Assembly: GCF_943913955.1 (NCBI RefSeq)
Contig: NZ_CALUAE010000009.1
Location: 1-64,000, forward strand
DNA: 64,000 nucleotides
Reading direction: 5' to 3'
Source: Mycolicibacterium bacteremicum
GTDB lineage: Bacteria > Actinomycetota > Actinomycetes > Mycobacteriales > Mycobacteriaceae
The position numbers and the translations under genes are program-made. How positions within the stretch are numbered: the stretch's first letter is position 1; every line of letters begins with the position of its first letter. This document shows, one piece after another, positions 48,101 through 56,841 of the stretch. The notes below the pieces were generated by a model. It had not been told where the DNA came from, searched no databases, and worked only from the letters and a program-made list of their open reading frames with translations.

Positions 48101-49480
48101 ATGCGGCCCGGTCGATGGCGCCGATCAACCCACCTGGTGATCGGTCTGGTGGTTCTGGTGCTCGTCGCGGCCGTGGTGGGGGTGGCCGCGGTGGTCACCT
48201 CGTCGCGGACGGCGGCGAACAACGCGCTGCCCGCCCAGCCCGCGGCGGTGACGGCGGCCCCGGGTGTGGCGCCACTGGGCGACGCCACCACCGAGCCGAC
48301 GGCCAAGGGCCTGTCCGCGATGCTGGCCACGGCGCTCGCCGACCCGAATCTGGGCATGCTGACCGGACGCGTCACCGACGCGGTCACCGGCGAGGAACTG
48401 TGGTCGCAGGGCGAGACCATCCCCATGCAACCGGCCTCGACGAACAAGACCCTCACCACCGCGGCGGCGCTGCTGACGCTGGACCGTGACGCCCGGCTGA
48501 CGACGACGGTGCGCGCCGGTGACCGGCCCGGTGTGGTGGTGCTGCGCGGCGGCGGTGACCCCACCCTGTCGGCCTTCGCTGGTGACAAACGCACCTGGTA
48601 CAAGGGCGCGGCCCGGATCAGCGACCTGGCCGAGCAGGTGCGCGAGTCGGGAACCCGGGTCACCGGGGTGCAGGTGGACCTGAGTGCCTACAGCGGGCCG
48701 ACGATGGCGGTGGGCTGGGACCCGCTCGACATCGACGGCGGTGACATCGCGCCGATGGAATCGGTGATGCTCGACGGCGGCCGCACCCAGCCGGTGTCCT
48801 ATGAGTCGCGCCGCTCGCGCACCCCCGGCCTGGACGCCGGCCGTGCGCTGGCGGTGGCACTGGGCGTCGACCCGGCCGCCGTGACGGTCACGACGCGCTC
48901 CAGCGCCGATGCCACCGAGTTGGCCGCGGTGCAGTCGCCGCCGCTGATCGAACGTCTGCGTCAGATGATGTACGAGTCGGACAACGTGATGGCAGAGGCC
49001 ATCGGCCGTGAGGTGGCCGCCGCGCTGAACCGCCCGCAGAGCTTCGACGGCGCTGTCCAGGCGGTCCTGAGCCAGCTGCGCGGCGCGAACATCGATACCA
49101 CCGGCGCCAAACTGCTTGATTCCAGTGGGCTTTCGGTCGACAACCGGCTCACCGCGCTTACCCTGGACGAGGTGATCGCAGTAGCCGTCGGAGACGACCA
49201 ACCGAAACTGCGGCCGCTGGTCGACCTGCTCCCGATCGCCGGTGGCAGCGGCACGCTGTCCAACCGCTATCTCGACACCGAGGAGGGCCGGTCCTCGGCG
49301 GGCTGGCTACGGGCCAAGACCGGATCGCTGACCGGCACCAATTCGCTGGCCGGCATCGTCACCGATTCCAGCGGCCGGGTCCTGACCTTCGCGCTGCTGT
49401 CCAACAATGCCGGGCCGACCGGCCGGACCTCATTGGACGCGCTGGCCGCCAAATTCCGGTTGTGCGGGTGCGGCGGATGA
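48101..49480 (+). CDS. dacB: D-alanyl-D-alanine carboxypeptidase/endopeptidase (PBP4 type)
   Basis: A 459-residue class C penicillin-binding protein (peptidase family S13), counterpart of Rv3627c (461 aa). It trims or opens peptidoglycan cross-links outside the membrane. An N-terminal membrane anchor (residues 7-32, STHLVIGLVVLVLVAAVVGV) is followed by a Pro/Ala linker. SxxK is STNK in MQPASTNKTL near residue 112, SxN is SDN in YESDNVMAEA, and KTG is in LRAKTGSLTGTNS. Spacing between the motifs is that of family S13. It overlaps the next gene by 4 bp (ATGA). Confidence 0.94.
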   Translation: MRPGRWRRSTHLVIGLVVLVLVAAVVGVAAVVTSSRTAANNALPAQPAAVTAAPGVAPLGDATTEPTAKGLSAMLATALADPNLGMLTGRVTDAVTGEELWSQGETIPMQPASTNKTLTTAAALLTLDRDARLTTTVRAGDRPGVVVLRGGGDPTLSAFAGDKRTWYKGAARISDLAEQVRESGTRVTGVQVDLSAYSGPTMAVGWDPLDIDGGDIAPMESVMLDGGRTQPVSYESRRSRTPGLDAGRALAVALGVDPAAVTVTTRSSADATELAAVQSPPLIERLRQMMYESDNVMAEAIGREVAAALNRPQSFDGAVQAVLSQLRGANIDTTGAKLLDSSGLSVDNRLTALTLDEVIAVAVGDDQPKLRPLVDLLPIAGGSGTLSNRYLDTEEGRSSAGWLRAKTGSLTGTNSLAGIVTDSSGRVLTFALLSNNAGPTGRTSLDALAAKFRLCGCGG

Positions 49481-50523
49481 GCCAGACGAATGTCGGCGCC
49501 GCCGTGGACTGGGCGGTGGCCGCCACCGTCGGGGTCAAGCTGTCCCGGCCCGGGCCGGCGACCACCGACTACACCCGCGGTCAGGCCATCGCGCAACTTG
49601 CCGAATCGGCTCGCACCGCCGAATTGCCGGTCCGCGAGGTCACCCACCTCAACGAGGGCGCCGAGGTGCCGGAGGCCCGCGTGGTCGACCGGCCGCAGTG
49701 GGTGCGCGCGGCCACCGAGTCGATGCGGTTGATGACCGGCGGTTCGACCGACGCGCCACGCGGACTGGCGGCCGCGGTGACCTCGAAGGTGACCGGCGCG
49801 CAGACCGGCGCGGTGCTGTCGTTCATCTCCGGCGGGATCCTCGGACAGTACGATCCGTTCTCCGGCGGTGGCGAACTGCTGCTCGTCTACCCCAATGTCA
49901 TTGCCGTGGAGCGTCAGCTGCGGGTCAACCCGGCCGACTTCCGGCTGTGGGTGTGCCTGCACGAGGTCACCCACCGCGTGCAGTTCCGGGCCAATCCGTG
50001 GCTGGCCGAACACATGTCGTCCTCGTTGGAAACCCTCACCGGCGACGGTGCCGATCAGGTCGGCGACCTGGTGGGCCGGCTCAGCGAGTACGTCCGCAAC
50101 CAGCGCAACGGGGCAGCCGAGGAACCCAACTCGACCGGCGTGCTGGGGCTGCTGCGGGCGGCCCAGGCCGAACCGCAGCGCGAGGCGCTCGACCGGTTGC
50201 TGGTGCTGGGCACCCTGCTGGAGGGGCACGCCGAGCATGTGATGGATGCCGTCGGGCCCGCGGTGGTGCCATCGGTGGCCACCATCCGGCGTCGCTTCGA
50301 TGAGCGCAGGCAGCGCAAACAGCCACCGTTGCAACGGATCATCCGCACCCTGCTCGGTTTCGACGCCAAGCTCAGCCAGTACACCCGGGGCAAGGTGTTC
50401 GTCGACGAGGTGGTGTCCCGCGTCGGGATGGACCGCTTCAACGTCATCTGGACCGACGCAGAGACGCTGCCCAGGCCGGCGGAGATCGAGGAACCGCAGC
50501 GATGGATCGATCGGGTCCTGTAG
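49477..50523 (+). CDS. Zinc-dependent metalloprotease-like protein (DUF2342, Rv3626c-like)
   Basis: A 348-residue protein of a family found near tilS in actinobacteria and sometimes labelled coenzyme-F420-biosynthesis-associated. The putative zinc site is HEVTH in LWVCLHEVTHRVQFRANPWL near residue 165, with a later acidic candidate ligand in LEGHAEHVMDAVG. No signal peptide is visible. It lies between dacB and tilS with 4-bp and 22-bp overlaps, so translation of the three genes is coupled. The metalloprotease activity and the F420 link are family-level statements, not shown here. Confidence 0.85.
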   Translation: MSQTNVGAAVDWAVAATVGVKLSRPGPATTDYTRGQAIAQLAESARTAELPVREVTHLNEGAEVPEARVVDRPQWVRAATESMRLMTGGSTDAPRGLAAAVTSKVTGAQTGAVLSFISGGILGQYDPFSGGGELLLVYPNVIAVERQLRVNPADFRLWVCLHEVTHRVQFRANPWLAEHMSSSLETLTGDGADQVGDLVGRLSEYVRNQRNGAAEEPNSTGVLGLLRAAQAEPQREALDRLLVLGTLLEGHAEHVMDAVGPAVVPSVATIRRRFDERRQRKQPPLQRIIRTLLGFDAKLSQYTRGKVFVDEVVSRVGMDRFNVIWTDAETLPRPAEIEEPQRWIDRVL

Positions 50524-51458
50524 CCCAATTACGTTCGGCTGTCCGTGCTTTCGCGGACTCCCGGCTGACCGGCGGAGCCTCCTGGGCGGTGGCGCTGTCC
50601 GGCGGGGCCGACTCGCTGGCGCTGACCGCGGTGGCCGCCGGGTTGCGGCCCACCACCGCGCTCATCGTCGATCATGGGTTGCAGGCCGGTTCGGCTACGG
50701 TGGCCGCGGCGGCGCGCGAGCAGGCGCTGCAGCTGGGTTGTATTGGCGCCGAAATCATTCGAGTGAGCGTCGGGACAGCAGGCGGGCCCGAGGCTGCGGC
50801 CCGGGTCGCCCGCTACCGGGCGTTGGACGACGCGCGCGCCGGTGCGCCGGTGCTGCTGGCGCACACTCTTGACGACCAGGCCGAGACGGTGCTGCTCGGC
50901 TTGGGGCGGGGCTCGGGTGCGCGCTCGATCGCCGGAATGCAGGCGCTCGACCACCCCTGGTGTCGGCCGTTGCTCGGGCAGCGCCGCGCCACCACCGAGG
51001 CCGCCTGCGCCGAGCTCGGCCTGACGCCGTGGCGGGACCCGCACAACGCCGACCCCCGCTTCACCCGGGTCCGGTTGCGTACCGAGGTGCTGCCGCTGCT
51101 GGAGGACGTGCTCGGCGGCGGGGTGGCGGGCGCGCTCGCCCGCACCGCCGCGGCGCTGCGCGAGGACACCGAGGCCCTCGATGCGTGGGCCGCCGCGTAC
51201 GACACGGCCGCGGACACGTTGGAGACCGGCACGTTGGCGGCGCTGCCGACCGCTGTGCGGCGACGGGTCATCCGCGGCTGGCTGCTGCGACACGGGGCCT
51301 GCGACCTTAACGACGGACAGTTGCGCTCGGTGGATGCCCTGATCACCGAATGGCGCGGTCAGGGCGGTGTGGCGGTGCCCAGTCCGGCCAACGCGGAACG
51401 GTTGTTCGCGGCCCGCCGCAACGGTTTTCTGACGCTCTACCGTGAACCCGTCGGCTGA
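50502..51458 (+). CDS. tilS: tRNA(Ile)-lysidine synthetase
   Basis: A 318-residue PP-loop ATP pyrophosphatase that converts C34 of tRNA-Ile(CAU) to lysidine so that it reads AUA. The PP-loop SGGADS lies in WAVALSGGADSLALTAVAAG near residue 30. LLAHTLDDQAETVLLGLGRG follows, and RPLLGQRRATTEAACAELGL precedes the characteristic NADPRFTRVRLRTEVLPLL. The C-terminal tRNA-binding part is short, as in mycobacteria (Rv3625c, 323 aa). It is followed by hpt, as in many bacteria. The start overlaps the upstream gene by 22 bp. Confidence 0.94.
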   Translation: MDRSGPVAQLRSAVRAFADSRLTGGASWAVALSGGADSLALTAVAAGLRPTTALIVDHGLQAGSATVAAAAREQALQLGCIGAEIIRVSVGTAGGPEAAARVARYRALDDARAGAPVLLAHTLDDQAETVLLGLGRGSGARSIAGMQALDHPWCRPLLGQRRATTEAACAELGLTPWRDPHNADPRFTRVRLRTEVLPLLEDVLGGGVAGALARTAAALREDTEALDAWAAAYDTAADTLETGTLAALPTAVRRRVIRGWLLRHGACDLNDGQLRSVDALITEWRGQGGVAVPSPANAERLFAARRNGFLTLYREPVG

Positions 51459-51465
51459 GCCCGGC

Positions 51466-51471
51466 TACGCT
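51466..51471 (+). promoter_or_regulatory. Putative leaderless -10 of hpt
   Basis: TACGCT is 12 nt before GTG 51478, supporting that start and suggesting that hpt has its own leaderless promoter in addition to readthrough from tilS. Confidence 0.4.
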
Positions 51472-51477
51472 GTGGGC

Positions 51478-52047
51478 GTGACTGCGGAGTTGTATCCCGG
51501 CGACATCAAGTCGGTCTTGCTGTCCGAGGACGAGATCAAGGCCAAGACTGCTGAGCTGGCCGCTCAGATCGCCGCCGACCATCGCGCCGGTGCCGGGGAG
51601 CAGGATCTGCTGCTGATCACGGTGCTCAAGGGTGCGGTCATGTTCGTGACCGACCTGGCCCGGGCGATCCCGGCGCCCACCCAGCTGGAGTTCATGGCGG
51701 TCAGCTCCTACGGGTCGTCGACGTCCTCGTCGGGCGTGGTGCGCATCCTCAAGGACCTCGATCGCGACATCAACGACCGCGATGTGCTGATCGTCGAGGA
51801 CATCATCGACTCCGGTCTCACGCTGTCCTGGCTGTTGCGCAACCTGGCGACCCGCAACCCTCGCTCGCTCAAGGTGTGCACGTTGCTGCGCAAGCCGGAT
51901 GCGGTGCGCGCGGACATCGACGTCACCTACATCGGGTTCGACATCCCCAACGAGTTCGTCGTCGGCTACGGGCTGGACTACGCGGAGCGCTACCGCGATC
52001 TGCCCTACATCGGCACCCTGGAGCCGAAGGTGTACGAGTCGCCGTAG
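51478..52047 (+). CDS. hpt: Hypoxanthine(-guanine) phosphoribosyltransferase
   Basis: A 189-residue purine-salvage enzyme that makes IMP and GMP from hypoxanthine and guanine with PRPP. The PRPP-binding motif is VLIVEDIIDSGLTLSWLL near residue 103; the flexible catalytic loop is FMAVSSYGSSTSSSGVVRI and the purine-binding part is YIGFDIPNEFVVGYGLDYAE. GTG 51478 is chosen over ATG 51442 because the conserved sequence begins there and a -10 lies at leaderless spacing. Order tilS-hpt is conserved (Rv3625c-Rv3624c); in M. tuberculosis and many bacteria ftsH follows closely, whereas here about 6 kb intervene. Confidence 0.94.
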   Translation: MTAELYPGDIKSVLLSEDEIKAKTAELAAQIAADHRAGAGEQDLLLITVLKGAVMFVTDLARAIPAPTQLEFMAVSSYGSSTSSSGVVRILKDLDRDINDRDVLIVEDIIDSGLTLSWLLRNLATRNPRSLKVCTLLRKPDAVRADIDVTYIGFDIPNEFVVGYGLDYAERYRDLPYIGTLEPKVYESP

Positions 52048-52409
52048 GGGCCTTGCCCTGTGGGCCGATGGGCGCAGAGCTGCCGGCAGACGAGTCCGAG
52101 GCCGGTGGACGTGGCTCATCACGCTGCGGTCGGCTGGGGCTTTGGCCGCCGACTTCGTTGTAAGTCGCGTGATCGTGTCCCAACCTGCGTCGAAGTGGCC
52201 TCGAAGAAATGCTTGCGCGCGTTGGAGATCCGGCGTATATTCGAACATAAGTTCGAAGCGAAGAGGCTCCCACTCTCCAGGTGAGCCCGTGTCGGCGGCC
52301 CCACGCCGTCGAGAAGGATCGACCGACCCTGACGAGGGTGTGATCGAGCCGTAGTGCCCCTGTTGGGGGCGAGTGTGTGTTGGCCTTGTCCGAAAGGTTG
52401 GGTCCCGTT
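52048..52409 (+). promoter_or_regulatory. SOS-controlled promoter region of the DUF222/HNH gene
   Basis: A 362-bp gap without a gene. TTGCGC (52213-52218), a 17-bp spacer and TATATT (52236-52241) form a good promoter. TCGAAC-ATAA-GTTCGA (52241-52256) is a perfect match to the mycobacterial LexA box TCGAAC-N4-GTTCGA and directly overlaps the -10. The region from 52140 to 52280 is richer in AT than its surroundings. The remaining 150 nt form a long untranslated leader before ATG 52410. Confidence 0.8.
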
Positions 52410-53726
52410 ATGGACGCCACCGATGTGAATTGTTTCGTTGATGCGCTGATCGATGACCTCACCCCGTCACCGCCGCCGGACGATGAGGGTGACCGAAGGT
52501 TGTTTCATCTGGTGGAGTGTCCGCGGCCGGTTGTTGACGACGAGGCGTTGTTGGCGGTGCTGGCCGCGGCGGTGACGGCGGGCAATCTGGTGGCGTTCGT
52601 TGTGGCGTCGGTTGTGGCGGCTGCCGAACGCGCCGGGATCCCGGCCCGGCGACACCTGAAGACGGGCACCGATCTGCTGAATCTCCTCGGGATGGCGCCG
52701 GGTGCGGCGGTACGTGCGGTGCGGGTGGGCCGCGCGGCGCACCTGCTGCCGGCGCTGACCACCGCGCAACGGCTGGGTGGGATCGGGATCGAGTTCGCCG
52801 ACGCCGTCGGCAAAGGCGTCAGCCACATCAATGCCAGAACTCAGCTCTCCGAGGATGATCGGGCTGCCGTGGTGACGAAACTGATGACTCAGACGACCCC
52901 GGCCGAAGTCGGGAAGAAGGCCCGGGCGATCGCCATCGACCGCACCGCAGACCTACCACCGGACGAGCGTGCGGTGCCGGTCGCCGAAGACCCCGACCTC
53001 AACACCATGACCCTGGTCCTGGGTGAGGAGGGTCGCTACGAGGCCACCCTCAACCTCGACGTGGGAACCGGGGAAGAACTGTGTGCGTCGCTGGATCCGT
53101 TGTGCCGGCCGGTGCCGCTACCGGACGGATCACCGGACCCGCGGCCGATCGAGAAACGTCGGGGTGATGCCATCGGGCAGATCCTGCGGACCTATCTGTC
53201 GCAGTCGACGCGACCGATGTCCGGTGGGGTGCTACCGCACGTCACGCTCATCCGACCGGGGAAGCGCGGTGAGGACCACGTGGATTCCCTCGGATTCGGC
53301 GGACCGATCAGCGCCGCGACCGCCGACCTGATTGCCTGCGATTCCACGCTGACCAACGTGATCGTCGACTACTCCGGGGTGCCACTCGATGTCGGCCGCA
53401 GCGAGCGGCTATTCACGCCGGCGATCCGCAAGGCCCTGGGCGTGCGCGACGGTGGCTGCGCGCATCCGGGGTGTGGTCGGCCGGTGTCCTGGTGCGATGC
53501 CCACCACATCCAACCCTGGAGTGACGGCGGTGAGACCAGCCTCAACAACGGTGTGCTGCTGTGCCGGCTGCACCACAGCCTGATCCACCACGGTGGTTGG
53601 CAGGTCTACCTCGGCCGTGACCGCTATCCCTGGTTCATCCCACCGCACCAGCCGGGCGAACCCGAACCCGAGCACCTGCGCTCACATGCCCGGCGCACGA
53701 TGACCGACCTACCGGCCGCCGCATAG
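52410..53726 (+). CDS. DUF222/HNH endonuclease-domain protein (13E12 repeat family)
   Basis: A 438-residue protein with an N-terminal DUF222 domain (about residues 30-320) and a C-terminal HNH nuclease domain with zinc cysteines: HPGCGRPVSWCDAHHIQPWS and NNGVLLCRLHHSLIHHGGW. This is the 13E12 repeat family, multi-copy in mycobacteria and in M. tuberculosis often inducible by DNA damage. A perfect SOS box lies over its promoter. ATG 52410 is taken; TTG 52377 is an alternative. Codon choice is slightly less GC-biased than in neighbours, consistent with a mobile-type family inserted between hpt and the ftsH block. The biological role, whether a homing-like nuclease, defence or DNA-repair factor, is unknown. 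Confidence 0.88.
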   Translation: MDATDVNCFVDALIDDLTPSPPPDDEGDRRLFHLVECPRPVVDDEALLAVLAAAVTAGNLVAFVVASVVAAAERAGIPARRHLKTGTDLLNLLGMAPGAAVRAVRVGRAAHLLPALTTAQRLGGIGIEFADAVGKGVSHINARTQLSEDDRAAVVTKLMTQTTPAEVGKKARAIAIDRTADLPPDERAVPVAEDPDLNTMTLVLGEEGRYEATLNLDVGTGEELCASLDPLCRPVPLPDGSPDPRPIEKRRGDAIGQILRTYLSQSTRPMSGGVLPHVTLIRPGKRGEDHVDSLGFGGPISAATADLIACDSTLTNVIVDYSGVPLDVGRSERLFTPAIRKALGVRDGGCAHPGCGRPVSWCDAHHIQPWSDGGETSLNNGVLLCRLHHSLIHHGGWQVYLGRDRYPWFIPPHQPGEPEPEHLRSHARRTMTDLPAAA

Positions 53727-53815
53727 CGCAGCGGGATAGCGGTCGGTCACAACAAATCTCACGAAGCACCTTGAAAACTGCACAGTGAAATCGGCGTTGC
53801 CACGGAGCGGGTTGG

Positions 53816-53843
53816 CCCCAGCTCCGATGCTGCGGGGCTGGGG
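53816..53843. terminator. Bidirectional hairpin between convergent genes
   Basis: CCCCAGC (53816-53822) pairs with GCTGGGG (53837-53843), with an inner CCG/CGG extension and a small loop. It lies 90 bp after the DUF222/HNH stop and directly against the stop of the SIMPL gene on the other strand. There is no T run, so it is a GC-type terminator candidate. Confidence 0.55.
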
Positions 53844-54584
53844 TCAGCCCAACTCCCACACCGCGGTCACCGTGAAGCCGACGGTCTGTTCGCCGGGCGA
53901 CAGCGGAACCGATTCGGCCATCGCACCTCGGGGCATCGGCATCGGCGGCGGGGGTGTCGAACCGGAGGCCTCCGAGATCGACACCACGTCGCCAAGGCTG
54001 AGCCCGGACAGTTCGGCGTACTGCTGGGCGCGGTCGCGGGCGTCCTCGAACGCTCGGGCGCGGGCGTCGCGGACCAGGTCCGAATCATCGGCGATCGAGT
54101 AGCTGACCGAGTTGATCCGGGTGGCATCGCCGCCGGTGTTGACGATCAGCGCCAGGATGTCCGAGGCGCGATCGGCATCGCGGATCTTCACGTCGACGCC
54201 GTTGCTGGCCCGGTAGAAGTCGATGCGCGTGCCGTCGGAGTTGTACTGCGGCTGCAGGGAAACCTGGCTGGTGCTGATGTCGCGCTCCTCGATACCGGCG
54301 GCGGTCAGCGCGTCGATCACCGCGCGCTGCCGTTCGCTGGTCTGGTTGAGCGCACCGGTGACATCGGCGGCGATGGCTTCCATGGCCGCCGACACGGTCA
54401 GTGTGTCCGGGGTGCCCTGTACCTCACCGGAACCGATCACGGTCACCTGACGTCCGGTCGACGCGGCCGGCTGACCGGTGGCGACCGGTCCGGAGTTCGA
54501 GTCGCAGGCGGTCACGCCGATCGCGAGGGCGCCGGCGAGGACGGCAAGGCTGACACGGACCGGCAATCGTTGCGCGAGGGTCAT
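53844..54584 (-). CDS. SIMPL-domain (DUF541) lipoprotein
   Basis: A 246-residue secreted lipoprotein. The signal peptide (VRVSLAVLAGALAIGVTA) ends in lipobox GVTA|C. It is followed by a Ser/Pro/Thr linker and a SIMPL/DUF541 domain (QVTVIGSGEVQGTPDTLTVS; ISTSQVSLQPQYNSDG; RDARARAFEDARDRAQQYAE, which is the signature helix). The last 40 residues contain a Pro/Met run (TPPPPMPMPRG). SIMPL proteins occur in all bacterial envelopes and associate with oxidative-stress protection or membrane vesicles in some species; the function here is unknown. Monocistronic between a convergent gene and the next minus-strand operon. Confidence 0.9.
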   Translation of the reverse strand: MTLAQRLPVRVSLAVLAGALAIGVTACDSNSGPVATGQPAASTGRQVTVIGSGEVQGTPDTLTVSAAMEAIAADVTGALNQTSERQRAVIDALTAAGIEERDISTSQVSLQPQYNSDGTRIDFYRASNGVDVKIRDADRASDILALIVNTGGDATRINSVSYSIADDSDLVRDARARAFEDARDRAQQYAELSGLSLGDVVSISEASGSTPPPPMPMPRGAMAESVPLSPGEQTVGFTVTAVWELG

Positions 54585-54601
54585 GTTCGCACCCTAACCG
54601 C

Positions 54602-55618
54602 TCACGGCGTGACGAGGATCTTGCAATGCCGCTCCGGATCGGCCAGATCGCCGAAAGCGCCGGCCACGCCGTCCAGGCCGACCTCGCCGGTGATCATCGG
54701 CGCCACCTCGATATCGCCCTCGGCGATCGCGCGCAGCGACTCGGCGAACTCGGCCGGGTCGTAGCCGAACACGAAGTGCAGGCTGAGCTGTTTGGCGCTG
54801 GCGAAGAACGGATGCACGGTGTCGGGTTGCATGCACACCCCCGCGATCACCACCCGGGCCCCGGCCGGCGCCCGCCGCAGGACATCGTCGAGGATGCCGG
54901 GCGCGCCCACGGCCTCGAACACCACGCCCGGCGTGCTCTGGTGAAACGGTGATCCCTGGGCCGGGTCGACGGTGACATGTGCGCCCATCTGCGCGGCCAG
55001 CGCGCGCCGGGTCGGCGAGAAGTCGGCAGCGACAATGGTTTCCACGCCCCGGTAACGCAGCGCCGCGATGATCGCGATACCGATCGGTCCGCACCCGATC
55101 ACCAGCGCGGTCTCCCCGGGCTGGACCGCCGACACGTTCACCGCGTGCAGCCCGACGGCCATCGGTTCGGTGAGCGCGGCGTGGCGCGGGTCCAGACCGT
55201 TGGGCACCGGCAACAGCAATGGCGCCGACAGCAGCATCCGCTCGGCGTAGCCGCCCACCGTGGTGTTGCTGTAGACGATCATCTCCAGACCGGAGGGTGA
55301 CACCAGCACCGGCACCGAGGTGACAATGGTGCCCGGCGCGGGCGCATCGGTACCGGGACCGGCGGCCAGCACCTCGGCGCTGAACTCGTGGCCCATGTAG
55401 ATGTCGGCAGCCAGGTCGATACCCGCCAGCGTGTCCGGCATACCCTCCATTTCGGCGCCCGCCGCCAACATCTCGTCGCCGTGCGACGCGAAATGCAGGT
55501 CGGAACCGCAGATTCCGCACGCCTTGACCGCCACCAGCACCTGTCCCGGTCCGGGAACCGGTTCGGGCACGTCGTCGCGGACGATCATGGCCCCGTCGCG
55601 CAACACGGCCGCGCGCAT
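54602..55618 (-). CDS. Zinc-binding alcohol dehydrogenase (MDR family)
   Basis: A 338-residue medium-chain dehydrogenase/reductase. The catalytic zinc ligands are in VKACGICGSDLHFASHG and YMGHEFSAEV. The family's four structural-zinc cysteines are absent. NAD(P) binding is shown by ALVIGCGPIGIAIIAALRYR near residue 170. It is co-transcribed with the LLM flavin oxidoreductase upstream (4-bp ATGA overlap), which suggests sequential oxidation steps in the breakdown of an alcohol or ketone, probably together with the epoxide hydrolase gene. The substrate is not known. ATG 55618 is the start. Confidence 0.88.
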   Translation of the reverse strand: MRAAVLRDGAMIVRDDVPEPVPGPGQVLVAVKACGICGSDLHFASHGDEMLAAGAEMEGMPDTLAGIDLAADIYMGHEFSAEVLAAGPGTDAPAPGTIVTSVPVLVSPSGLEMIVYSNTTVGGYAERMLLSAPLLLPVPNGLDPRHAALTEPMAVGLHAVNVSAVQPGETALVIGCGPIGIAIIAALRYRGVETIVAADFSPTRRALAAQMGAHVTVDPAQGSPFHQSTPGVVFEAVGAPGILDDVLRRAPAGARVVIAGVCMQPDTVHPFFASAKQLSLHFVFGYDPAEFAESLRAIAEGDIEVAPMITGEVGLDGVAGAFGDLADPERHCKILVTP

Positions 55619-56811
55619 CAGCTCTCCGCCTCGGCAGGGGTGTCGGAAGCGGCCTCGGTGATGGCGTTGACGATCGCCTGGCCGGCGCGGCCGAGCAGTT
55701 GATCGCGCTTGCCCTTCGCCCACTCGTGCGAGGCCCGCGGGGCCGTCAGCTGTCCCTTGAAATGCGGGATCACCTCGCGGGCGAACAGCTCGTAGGAGTG
55801 ATACGTCGCCGCCGGCGAGGCCCAGTCGTGCCCGAGCATCAGAAAAGTACCGAACCCGCCGGAACGGTCCAGCAGATCCTGGATGTAGGCGATTGCCTCG
55901 TCGGTGGTTCCGATGCAACAATTGCCCTTGGCCGCATAGTCTTCGACGAACTGGCGGGCGTCGTCGGCGCCGCCGTCGGTCGAATTGGACAGCGGGACGA
56001 ATCCGGCCGCGCCGAAGTAGTTGGCGAAATCCTGAAGGCCGTAGGTGCAGTCCTCGATGGCCTGCTCCTTGGTGTCGGCGACGTGCACGATGCCCAACAC
56101 CCGCCAATCCTTGCGATCGGGGGTGTCGCGGCCCGAGCGCTGCGCCTGGTCGGTGACGATGTCCCAGGTGGTCTCGACGGCGGCCGCGCCCCCGGGTACC
56201 GACATCGACAGCGACAGCAGCGACGTGCCCAGTTGGCCGGCGAGTCGCGGCCCGGACGGCGAAACCATTGCCGCGGTCGATATTTCCGGATGCGGCCAGG
56301 TGTATGGCCGGATATGCAGGGCGGCGTCGCGCAGGGTGAACCAGTCGGTCTGCCGGTCGATGCGTTCGTCGGGGGCGGCCCGGAACAGCGCGAGGATGGC
56401 CTCCAGTGACTCCTGCATCATCCGGCGCTGATCGACCGGGTCGATGCCCAGCATGTAGGCGTCCGAGGGCAGCGCGCCCGGGCCGGTGCCGAACATCACC
56501 CGGCCGCGGGTCAGATGGTCGAGCAGCACCCAGCGGTCGGCCACCATCAGCGGATGGTGATAGGGCAGCGACACCACGCCGGTGCCCAGCCGGATATGCC
56601 GGGTGCGCTCGGCGGCGGCAGCGATGAACACCTCCGGGCAGGCGATGAGTTCGTAACCGCCGGAATGGTGTTCGCCGAACCAGGCCTCGTCGTAACCGAG
56701 CCGGTCCAGCTCCTCGACCCGGTCCATGTCGTACTGCAGGGCCAGGGTGGGGGACTGGCCGGTCGGATGGAACGGGGTGATGAAGACACCGAAGTTCAGC
56801 GGTCGGGTCAT
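55618..56811 (-). CDS. LLM-class flavin-dependent oxidoreductase
   Basis: A 397-residue luciferase-like monooxygenase or F420-dependent oxidoreductase. The N-terminal TIM-barrel start is FGVFITPFHPTGQSPTLALQ, followed by LGYDEAWFGEHHSGGYELIA and RLGTGVVSLPYHHPLMVADR, both typical of bacterial luciferase-like enzymes of the alkanal-monooxygenase subgroup. ATG 56811 lies just downstream of a 33-bp tandem repeat that is open in this frame; an N-terminal extension through the repeat is unlikely because of its composition. Operon partner of the zinc alcohol dehydrogenase. Whether it uses FMNH2 or F420 is not visible. Confidence 0.88.
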   Translation of the reverse strand: MTRPLNFGVFITPFHPTGQSPTLALQYDMDRVEELDRLGYDEAWFGEHHSGGYELIACPEVFIAAAAERTRHIRLGTGVVSLPYHHPLMVADRWVLLDHLTRGRVMFGTGPGALPSDAYMLGIDPVDQRRMMQESLEAILALFRAAPDERIDRQTDWFTLRDAALHIRPYTWPHPEISTAAMVSPSGPRLAGQLGTSLLSLSMSVPGGAAAVETTWDIVTDQAQRSGRDTPDRKDWRVLGIVHVADTKEQAIEDCTYGLQDFANYFGAAGFVPLSNSTDGGADDARQFVEDYAAKGNCCIGTTDEAIAYIQDLLDRSGGFGTFLMLGHDWASPAATYHSYELFAREVIPHFKGQLTAPRASHEWAKGKRDQLLGRAGQAIVNAITEAASDTPAEAES

Positions 56812-56841
56812 GCGGTTGCCTCGCAGGCTCGGGTCCCGCAA

